Of a stretch of DNA of 11,296 nt, positions 6,175 through 11,296 are shown piece after piece; the first letter of the stretch is position 1; every line of letters begins with the position of its first letter. The position numbers and the translations under genes were made by a program. The DNA comes from an uncultured Clostridium sp. (lineage in GTDB: Bacteria; Bacillota; Clostridia; Lachnospirales; Lachnospiraceae): NCBI GenBank assembly GCA_900541315.1, contig UQJF01000102.1, positions 1 through 11,296 of the forward strand. Direction: 5' to 3'. Below the pieces are notes generated by a model, which did no database searches, was not told the origin of the DNA, and saw only the letters and a program-made list of their open reading frames with translations.

Positions 6175-7248
6175 TTATTCGATCACCTGGTCGCCGTCCT
6201 TGGTAACGTAATACTCTTTCACACCCAGACGGGTCATCCAGTTTCTGGTCTCCTGGGTTTTCCAGGAACCGCTTCCTGCGCCGCCGCCGTTGTCATTGTC
6301 CCACAGCCACTGCGGTGTCGGCCAGAGGCATACAGATGGTCTTAAAGCCTTATAAACCTCATAACCTACGCCATTCTGTCCGTGATGGGACATCTGCACC
6401 ATCTTGCACTTTAAAGCAGCCAGGTTTACATCCTGCATCAGATGCTCACCACCAGTGTTTCCTAAGTCTCCCAAAAATACAACATTTGTACCATTTAAAG
6501 AAACCATATAAGCAACACTGCTGTTATTTACAAAGTCATTGTTCTCCTTGTATGCCTGGTTTAAAACCTGGATCTTTGCAGGTCCTGCATTGATCACCTG
6601 TCCTGCCACAATATCACCGTGAAGGATGGATGGGGAAACCTTTGCAAATGCGCCTTTTATATAAGCTACCATAGAAGCAACATTTGCATCTTTTTCCGCA
6701 TACCAGCTGTCTTCCAGGAAAGAATAGTAGATGCCGTCAATGGTGATCTCACCTGCATGCTTATACAGGATATCCGCCAGGGCACCTGCATGGTCAGAAT
6801 CCGGATGTGTGATCAGCCATGCCTGTACATGTCCGCCTTTTGCCTTGATCTGGTTTAACACATAATCCGTGTTGTCAGTCCAGCCACCGTCTACTACGAT
6901 CAGGCCGCCTTCTCCAGTTTCAATAATAACTGCCAGCTGCTGGGCTGCTGTATCATGATTTGCCAGAAGAGTCAGTCTTCCTTTTCCAAAATAGGAAGAA
7001 GAATCCGTAACCGGGGTAGATACTTCTCCAAAACCTGCTACTTCTGCCTTGGAAACTACATTCTGTGTTCCATTGTTATTCTGATCGTCTGTATTCTGTG
7101 TTTCATCCTGGACAATGATCTTATTTGGGGAAGTGACTACCTTGGCGTTCATGGCAAAGGACTGCATCGTACCTTGTCCCAGCATCAATGTTAATGCTGC
7201 CATCACGCCTGCAGCGCAGCGCTTCCAATATCTGTCAATGCGTCTCAT
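6175..7248 (-). CDS. Secreted ComEC-like metallo-beta-lactamase-fold hydrolase
   Basis: This 357-residue exported protein has a basic N-terminus (MRRIDRYWKR), a hydrophobic segment at about 11-33 with a likely cleavage near SFAMNA, an Asn/Asp/Gln/Thr-rich linker at about 48-64, and then a metallo-beta-lactamase fold. The metal site reads THPDSDHAG (His148, Asp150, Asp152, His153); FLGDLG (Asp261) and MSHHGQNG (His288-His289) complete it. Asp at the second motif position is the form typical of ComEC-type domains rather than true beta-lactamases. ComEC relatives act on nucleic acids or phosphoesters; the substrate here is unknown. It is the second gene of a two-gene operon: the lipoprotein stop TAA (7262-7260) overlaps its ribosome binding site (TAAGGAGA), which suggests translational coupling. 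Confidence 0.87.
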   Translation of the reverse strand: MRRIDRYWKRCAAGVMAALTLMLGQGTMQSFAMNAKVVTSPNKIIVQDETQNTDDQNNNGTQNVVSKAEVAGFGEVSTPVTDSSSYFGKGRLTLLANHDTAAQQLAVIIETGEGGLIVVDGGWTDNTDYVLNQIKAKGGHVQAWLITHPDSDHAGALADILYKHAGEITIDGIYYSFLEDSWYAEKDANVASMVAYIKGAFAKVSPSILHGDIVAGQVINAGPAKIQVLNQAYKENNDFVNNSSVAYMVSLNGTNVVFLGDLGNTGGEHLMQDVNLAALKCKMVQMSHHGQNGVGYEVYKALRPSVCLWPTPQWLWDNDNGGGAGSGSWKTQETRNWMTRLGVKEYYVTKDGDQVIE

Positions 7249-7259
7249 TTTAAGTCTCC

Positions 7260-7808
7260 TTACTGTAATGGCTCAACAGCTCTTACATCACCGGCTTTAA
7301 TGGTATCATTTACCAGATAAGCACTTTCATCTCCCTCTTTATCATAAGGGAATACCTGTACTTTTACATCATGCTCATCAAAGAAGCTACCATAGTCTGT
7401 AGTATAACCATCTTCATTTTCCTCAGGTGCTGTGAAATAGAAATTCTGGGTTGATACAGCCTCACCAATGGTTCCTAAAACATCCTGGGCATAAACCACT
7501 GCTACATCGCTGGTAGTCTTCTTTGTAACAGGAAGCAGAACAGTCAGCATACCGCTTGCATCATCGTAAACTACATTTAAATCCATTACATAGTCAGCAA
7601 ATGGTCCGTATGGCTCTAAATACTGCTCTTCCAGGTCAGAACGTACTTCTTCCCAGTTAATAGCAATATCTTTATTGATCTCTGTATCCGGCTTTCCATC
7701 TCCTTCGATCTTTCCACTGTCCGGGGATACGATATTGCTCTTGGTACAGCCGCTTAAAAGTGCTGCCGACGCAAGAAGGATCAGAGAAACTTTTTTCCAG
7801 TTAAACAT
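7260..7808 (-). CDS. Small lipoprotein of unknown function, operon partner of the secreted hydrolase
   Basis: This 182-residue protein has a clear lipoprotein signal: KK, a hydrophobic stretch, then the lipobox LLSGC with the lipidated Cys21. The mature chain starts TKSNIVSPDSG, followed by an acidic, flexible segment to about 45. A compact domain follows (INWEEVRSDLEEQYLEPYG, later NVVYDDASGMLTVLLPVTKK and FYFTAPEENEDG). The mix of amphipathic helix and predicted strands resembles small surface domains, but I do not recognise a family. It is anchored on the outer face of the membrane, the same compartment as the downstream hydrolase, so it may tether, chaperone or regulate that enzyme (inference). 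AAGGAGG lies nine bases before the ATG. It is divergent from the BCCT gene across a 207-base regulatory region. Confidence 0.88.
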   Translation of the reverse strand: MFNWKKVSLILLASAALLSGCTKSNIVSPDSGKIEGDGKPDTEINKDIAINWEEVRSDLEEQYLEPYGPFADYVMDLNVVYDDASGMLTVLLPVTKKTTSDVAVVYAQDVLGTIGEAVSTQNFYFTAPEENEDGYTTDYGSFFDEHDVKVQVFPYDKEGDESAYLVNDTIKAGDVRAVEPLQ

Positions 7809-7840
7809 TATAAAAAACCTCCTTAAATTTCAACGGTACT

Positions 7841-7846
7841 ATTATA
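7841..7846 (-). promoter_or_regulatory. -10 element for the lipoprotein-hydrolase operon
   Basis: Consensus TATAAT lies at 7846-7841 on the minus strand. The hexamer 17 bases upstream, TATTAA (7869-7864), matches the -35 consensus poorly, so an activator may be needed. The palindrome and direct repeats described next lie just upstream. Confidence 0.5.
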
Positions 7847-7882
7847 TCGAAGAAAACACAATTTTAATAGTAGTTTTTTCTT

Positions 7883-7892
7883 ACAATATTGT
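7883..7892. promoter_or_regulatory. Palindrome ACAATATTGT, possible operator
   Basis: This perfect 10-base palindrome sits between the two divergent promoters. A palindrome this short in AT-rich DNA may be chance. No binding protein can be named. Confidence 0.3.
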
Positions 7893-7897
7893 TACTC

Positions 7898-7916
7898 TAT
7901 GTGAATCTTATGTGAA
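7898..7916. promoter_or_regulatory. Direct repeats TATGTGAA at 11-base period, possible response-regulator site
   Basis: TATGTGAA occurs at 7898-7905 and 7909-7916, exactly 11 bases (one helical turn) apart. A partial third copy, TATGTCTT, follows at 7919-7926. The pair ends eight bases before the BCCT -35. Head-to-tail repeats on one helix face are the usual target of OmpR/PhoB-family response regulators. Confidence 0.4.
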
Positions 7917-7924
7917 AATATGTC

Positions 7925-7953
7925 TTGCCATTTGGTTCCATCAGTGCTATTAT
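7925..7953 (+). promoter_or_regulatory. Sigma-A-type promoter of the BCCT gene
   Basis: TTGCCA (7925-7930), a 17-base spacer and TATTAT (7948-7953) match consensus at five of six positions each. Transcription should start near 7960, giving a leader of about 56 bases to the ATG at 8016. Confidence 0.75.
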
Positions 7954-8015
7954 GTTCAATATAATTTGATTTTTATATTTTTTGAACACGATATTTTTAG
8001 CAGGAGGTCTTTCTC

Positions 8016-9545
8016 ATGAAACCGAAACAGAAACCATTTTTACAAAATCTTGACCTGGTCACTACCATACTGCCTTTTGGATGCATCGCATTGTTATGCT
8101 GTCTTTTTATGTTATTTCCGGAAGGCTCTGCAAACATTCTGGCATCTATCCGTTTTTTCCTTGGAGATGAGCTTGGAAGCTATTACCTGTTAATGGGTCT
8201 GGGAGCTGTGATCTGTTCTCTTTATATGGCATTTTCCCGTTTTGGCTCTATTAAACTGGGCGACATGGAAAAACCCCAGTATACCGCTTTTCAGTGGGGT
8301 TCCATGATGTTTACCTCAGGACTTGCTGCAGATATCCTTTTTTATTCTCTCTGTGAATGGATGCTTTATGCAGATGAACCTCATATTGCCCAAATGGGGA
8401 CTGTCCAGGACTGGGCTTCTGTATATCCACTGTTCCACTGGGGTCCTATTCCCTGGAGCTTTTACATTATCCTGGCAGTTTCTTTTGGCTTCATGATCCA
8501 CGTACGCAAAAGAAATAAACAGAAATATTCCGAAGCCTGCCGCCCTCTTCTTGGAAAGAAGGTAGATGGAGTCATCGGCAAGCTGATCGATCTGACTGCT
8601 GTTTTTGCTCTGTTAGCCGGAACTGCTACTACCTTTTCACTGGCTACGCCTCTTTTATCTATGGCTTTAAGCCGGGTTTTAGGAATTGCTGAAACACCTC
8701 TTCTTACCATTGCTATTTTAGTTATTATCTGTATTGTATACACAATGGCTGTTTATTTCGGTATGCAGGGGGTTGCAAGACTGGCTGCTTCCTGTATTTA
8801 CCTGTTTTTCGTGCTGTTAGCTTATTTCCTGTTTTTAGGCGGCCAGACACGTTATATCATTGAAACAGGTATTAGTGCTGTGGGAACTCTGGCCCAGAAT
8901 TTTATCTCCCTTGCAACATGGACTGATGCACTGCGCACCTCTTCCTTCCCCCAGAACTGGACGATCTTTTACTGGGCTTACTGGATGGTATGGTGTGTGG
9001 CTACTCCGTTTTTTATCGGAACCATCAGTAAGGGACGAACCATCCGTCAGACTGTTTTAGGAGGCTATTTCTTTGGCCTTGCAGGAACCTTTACTTCTTT
9101 TATCATACTTGGAAATTATGGACTTGGACTGCAGACTCACGGTATCTTGGATCTGATGGGATTATACCGGGAAAGCCAGGATCTGTACCAGACCATCATC
9201 GCTATTTTTGAAACAATGCCAATGGCTAAGATAGGGCTGATCCTTCTGGCGGTTACTATGATCGCTTTTTACGCTACTACTTTTGATGCCCTTACCATGG
9301 TAGCAAGCTCCTATTCTTACCGTTCCCTGGATGCAGATAAGGAGCCGGATAAGAAGGTGAAACTGTTCTGGGCCGTTACTTTGATGCTTTTCCCTATTGC
9401 ACTGATCTTTTCGGAAAACTCTATGAGCAGCCTCCAGTCAGTATCTATTGTAGCTGCTTTTCCTATTGGCTTTATCATCCTGATGATCGTATGGAGCTTT
9501 TTTAAAGATGCAGATTCCTATCTGAAAGAAAAAACTACAAATTAG
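8016..9545 (+). CDS. BCCT-family transporter (choline/betaine/carnitine type)
   Basis: This 509-residue membrane carrier of the betaine/choline/carnitine transporter family has about twelve hydrophobic segments. The family signature is clear: FYWAYWMVW (residues 318-326) is the aromatic substrate box, followed by TPFFIG and the ISKGRTIRQTVLG loop at 337-349. HWGPIPWSFYIIL at 141-153 is a second landmark. In the glycine-rich stretch of helix 3, where betaine carriers read GMGIG, this protein reads GLAAD (102-106). Asp106 falls at the position of Gly153 of Corynebacterium BetP, where change to Asp is known to allow choline transport. Choline or another quaternary amine is thus the best guess (inference). 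The terminal tails are short, so an osmosensing tail like that of BetP is absent. AGGAGG lies eight bases before the ATG. Confidence 0.92.
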   Translation: MKPKQKPFLQNLDLVTTILPFGCIALLCCLFMLFPEGSANILASIRFFLGDELGSYYLLMGLGAVICSLYMAFSRFGSIKLGDMEKPQYTAFQWGSMMFTSGLAADILFYSLCEWMLYADEPHIAQMGTVQDWASVYPLFHWGPIPWSFYIILAVSFGFMIHVRKRNKQKYSEACRPLLGKKVDGVIGKLIDLTAVFALLAGTATTFSLATPLLSMALSRVLGIAETPLLTIAILVIICIVYTMAVYFGMQGVARLAASCIYLFFVLLAYFLFLGGQTRYIIETGISAVGTLAQNFISLATWTDALRTSSFPQNWTIFYWAYWMVWCVATPFFIGTISKGRTIRQTVLGGYFFGLAGTFTSFIILGNYGLGLQTHGILDLMGLYRESQDLYQTIIAIFETMPMAKIGLILLAVTMIAFYATTFDALTMVASSYSYRSLDADKEPDKKVKLFWAVTLMLFPIALIFSENSMSSLQSVSIVAAFPIGFIILMIVWSFFKDADSYLKEKTTN

Positions 9546-9556
9546 TACACAAAGAA

Positions 9557-9590
9557 AAACAGGAGACTTCCCCTCACAAGTCTCCTGTTT
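9557..9590. terminator. Shared terminator of the BCCT gene and the convergent HPr-like gene
   Basis: A perfect 13-base-pair stem (9557-9569 with 9578-9590; AAACAGGAGACTT and its complement) closes an 8-base loop. The T-run is short on the plus strand and better on the minus strand (TTTTTCTTT). It lies between two convergent genes and probably serves both. Confidence 0.8.
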
Positions 9591-9620
9591 ATGCGTTGTT
9601 ATACATTTCTACACTTCCTT

Positions 9621-9884
9621 TTATCTTTGCTGCAGATATTCATCCTGCCATAAAATCTTTCTTATGCAATTATCTGCTTCTGTCTCATCTCTCCCCTTGA
9701 AACAAATGGTCAGAAAACCACATAAGCTTAGATTTTTTAATTCATCATATTGCTTCAAGTTTGCTGTTTTTTGGTCATTGGTTACGAAAATGTCACAATC
9801 AAAACGGTTGGCTGTCTGGATCAGATACGAGATCGGTATTGGGGTCAAAGCTTTTTTTCTTACGTCCAAACTTCTGGTTACCAT
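9621..9884 (-). CDS. HPr-like protein lacking both phosphorylation sites
   Basis: The 87-residue product has the length and pattern of HPr, the phosphocarrier of the sugar phosphotransferase system. Residues 20-44 (YLIQTANRFDCDIF, then QKTANLK) align without a gap to the Bacillus HPr segment VLVQTASKYDADVN...GKTVNLK, and FKGRDETEADNCIRKIL matches the last helix. Both regulatory sites are lost: Thr14 stands at His15 (HARP becomes TPIP), Ile16 at Arg17, and Gln45 at Ser46. About two residues are missing after the Ser46 helix. It therefore cannot relay phosphate from enzyme I or be an HPr-kinase substrate. A binding or decoy role, or an unrelated job for the fold, is possible. The start is ATG at 9884 because TGA stands directly before it; GAGGTG lies six bases upstream. 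It is a single-gene unit. Confidence 0.72.
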   Translation of the reverse strand: MVTRSLDVRKKALTPIPISYLIQTANRFDCDIFVTNDQKTANLKQYDELKNLSLCGFLTICFKGRDETEADNCIRKILWQDEYLQQR

Positions 9885-9959
9885 TCACATCACCTCAATT
9901 TCAAAAACTACAGCATGTTCCACTTCCTTTACTTAGATCATTATATTCCCCTTTCGTAT

Positions 9960-9988
9960 ATCATAGCACCGTTTTTTGTAAAAAACAA
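9960..9988 (-). promoter_or_regulatory. Promoter of the HPr-like gene
   Basis: On the minus strand TTGTTT (9988-9983), a 17-base spacer ending in TGC, and TATGAT (9965-9960) form an extended -10 promoter. The start would be near 9953. The -35 lies in the left arm of the hairpin at 9981-10008. A perfect TATAAT (9945-9940) further downstream lacks a -35. Confidence 0.5.
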
Positions 9989-10008
9989 CGAATTTATTCG
10001 TTGTTTTT
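9981..10008. terminator. Bidirectional hairpin terminator
   Basis: AAAAACAACGAA (9981-9992) and TTCGTTGTTTTT (9997-10008) form a 12-base-pair stem with a TTTA loop; T-rich sequence follows on both strands. It is a second barrier behind the terminator at 10056-10090. Confidence 0.7.
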
Positions 10009-10055
10009 CTTAATATTTTTGTCATAAATTACTGTTTTCAGAGTATTGAAACAGA

Positions 10056-10090
10056 AAAACAGCAGATGTCACTTAAACAACTGCCGTTTT
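10056..10090 (-). terminator. Terminator of the TolC-like gene
   Basis: On the minus strand AAAACGGCAG (10090-10081) pairs with CTGCTGTTTT (10065-10056), including one G-T pair, around a 15-base loop. It is followed by TCTGTTTC. It lies 38 bases past the TAA of the TolC-like gene. Confidence 0.65.
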
Positions 10091-10127
10091 CTCTTTGGAA
10101 TATTAATTTTTTTCTTTAAAGCAGAGG

Positions 10128-11267
10128 TTACTGGGTATCTGCTGATACGGAAACACCTGCTACTGCCCATTTATAGTTCTGGAGAGCCTGCTGGAGAGCC
10201 AGATCTGCACATTTATATCCGGACTGTGCCTGCAGCCATGCTAATTCCTGCTGCATGTACTGGATATTGCTTAACATACCATTTGCTTTCTGGATCTGTG
10301 CTGCCTGCCATGCGATCTGGCCGCTTTCGTAAGCTGTCTTTGCTGCGGTATAGGAAGCGTTCTTTTCTTCCATTTCGTCATACAGTGCCTGAATGTTGGA
10401 TCGGACATTTTCTTCGGAATATTCTACATTTCGCAGTTTATTTGCAGTCTGTGTGGTAGTCTTTGAGGTACGGATCTGCAGATCTGTCATTCCGCCGCCG
10501 GTCTGGCTTCTGAGACTGATCAGATTGTAGTTATTGTTTACTGCTTTTTCTTTATCCTCTGTAACATTCACTGTGGCAATGTAAGATGGATCTGCTGACG
10601 GGACTTCACCGAATACCGGGTTAGCTGCTTCATCGTAACCTGTAAAGGAACAGAGCATCTTACGGATCTGCTCGATTCCTGCATCCAGCTGGTTTAACTG
10701 GGACTGGCTGGTGGAAAGACTGGATGCAGCCGAAAGTACATCTGCATCTACTGCCATTCCCTGTGCCTGCATGGTGTCCTGAAGCTGTTTTGCTGCTGTG
10801 GCCAGTTCTACACCTTTTGCTGCAATGGTACGCTGGGATAAAAGCTGCTGATACTGGTTTAACATCATTTCTACATTAAGGATCAGGCTGTTTGCCTGAC
10901 GGTCGATCTGTTTTTCAGAAGAAGATTTACGTTCCAGGGAACGGTCCAGGCTGTTTGCTGTAGTACGCAGCTGATTGACCGATTTTCTCAAAGCTCTTGC
11001 AGTTGCCTTGGATATCATCTGCTCCATGCCGCTTTGTTCTTTTGCCAGATCTTCGGCTGCTTTTGCCTGGGAGAGCAGGTCATCGGCGGTGGTCCTTGAA
11101 TTGACTGCGATCTGGCCCTGGTCTTCCTTCATTCCTCTTGCCATAGCATAGGCACTTTTTATAGGACCGTAGTATTCTTTTACTCTGGCGCCTATTTCGT
11201 CATAGTCTAACTGGTTATCAGCAAGACGCTGCTGATCAGCACAATAGCTGCCTGCCGGATTTTCTTC
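10128..11267 (-). CDS. TolC-like protein, C-terminal part (5' end beyond the contig)
   Basis: About 379 genuine residues of an Ala/Gln/Ser/Asn-rich, mainly helical protein are visible. Two similar halves of long helices (residues about 70-190 and 250-375), each ending in a short non-helical segment, resemble the outer-membrane efflux (TolC) family. The tail NIQALYDEMEEKNASYTAAK, then IAWQAAQIQKANGMLSNIQY and ALQQALQNYKWAVAGV matches the usual end of such proteins. In diderm bacteria TolC makes the outer-membrane tunnel of efflux pumps. Monoderm Firmicutes have no outer membrane, so the role here is uncertain; a wall-spanning part of an export system is a guess. The apparent N-terminus MYKRQ is encoded by sequencing adapter and must be removed. 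The real start, signal peptide and operon partners lie beyond the edge. The frame ends with TAA at 10130-10128. Confidence 0.65.
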   Translation of the reverse strand, partial: EENPAGSYCADQQRLADNQLDYDEIGARVKEYYGPIKSAYAMARGMKEDQGQIAVNSRTTADDLLSQAKAAEDLAKEQSGMEQMISKATARALRKSVNQLRTTANSLDRSLERKSSSEKQIDRQANSLILNVEMMLNQYQQLLSQRTIAAKGVELATAAKQLQDTMQAQGMAVDADVLSAASSLSTSQSQLNQLDAGIEQIRKMLCSFTGYDEAANPVFGEVPSADPSYIATVNVTEDKEKAVNNNYNLISLRSQTGGGMTDLQIRTSKTTTQTANKLRNVEYSEENVRSNIQALYDEMEEKNASYTAAKTAYESGQIAWQAAQIQKANGMLSNIQYMQQELAWLQAQSGYKCADLALQQALQNYKWAVAGVSVSADTQ

Positions 11268-11296
11268 CTGTCTCTTATACACATCTGACGCTGCCG
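11268..11296. other. Nextera transposase adapter, sequencing artefact
   Basis: The minus strand ends AGATGTGTATAAGAGACAG (11286-11268), the 19-base Tn5 mosaic end used in Nextera libraries. It is preceded by CGGCAGCGTC (11296-11287), part of the read-1 tail. These bases are not genomic. Translated, they give the false start MYKRQ. Confidence 0.97.

Noticed and set aside
9664..10027. Plus-strand frames opposite the HPr-like gene
   Set aside because: No ribosome binding site, Phe/Ser/Leu-rich low-information translations, and they cross the bidirectional terminator at 9981-10008.
11268..11282. N-terminus MYKRQ of the TolC-like frame as a real start
   Set aside because: It is encoded by the Nextera mosaic end; there is no ribosome binding site and the gene must begin beyond the contig.
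1..11296. CRISPR array, prophage, toxin-antitoxin or defence system
   Set aside because: No spaced direct repeats, integrase, phage structural, nuclease-helicase or toxin pair signatures were found on either strand.

Overview
The window looks like one whole contig from a low-to-mid GC Firmicute, most likely a gut Clostridia/Lachnospiraceae-type bacterium. The reasons are the strong AGGAGG ribosome binding sites, the AT-rich sigma-A-like promoters, the short hairpin terminators, and the gene set (MetY, AGCS and BCCT carriers, a TolC-like coiled-coil protein). The taxonomy is inference from style; no rRNA or marker gene is present. The last 29 bases are not biological: they are the Illumina Nextera transposase end plus part of the read-1 tail, so the right edge is an artefact and the apparent start of the last gene is false.

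Layout. (1) 1-774 is a damaged left edge. It holds a GC-richer segment with nested inverted repeats, the C-terminal part of an isocitrate dehydrogenase with a frameshift, and joined to it the first ~56 codons of a LysR-type regulator. This is either a real deletion scar or a chimeric assembly. (2) 859-3370 is a sulfur amino acid unit on the minus strand: an intact LysR regulator followed by metY (O-acetylhomoserine sulfhydrylase), each with its own promoter and terminator. The lysR terminator hairpin also has the T-N11-A geometry and the position of a LysR operator for metY. (3) 3629-5041 is a minus-strand AGCS sodium:amino-acid symporter, after a 258-base non-coding stretch. (4) 5178-6164 is a plus-strand zinc-dependent phospholipase C-family protein without a signal peptide, convergent with the next unit. 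(5) 6175-7808 is a minus-strand two-gene operon encoding a small lipoprotein and a secreted ComEC-like metallo-beta-lactamase-fold hydrolase. It is divergent from (6), 8016-9545, a BCCT transporter with Asp at the position linked to choline specificity. (7) 9621-9884 is a tiny minus-strand gene for an HPr-like protein that has lost both phosphorylation sites. (8) 10128-11267 is the C-terminal part of a TolC-like protein running off the contig.

The genes form several small independent transcription units rather than one pathway. The common themes are uptake of small nutrients (amino acids by AGCS, probably choline or a related compound by BCCT), sulfur assimilation into homocysteine (MetY), and cell-surface functions (lipoprotein, secreted hydrolase, TolC-like protein). 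No CRISPR array, prophage, defence system or rRNA/tRNA gene was seen. The most unusual coding item is the phosphosite-less HPr-like protein. The most interesting regulatory items are the terminator/operator dyad between lysR and metY, the dyad inside the lysR promoter, and the 11-base-spaced direct repeats in the BCCT/lipoprotein divergent region.
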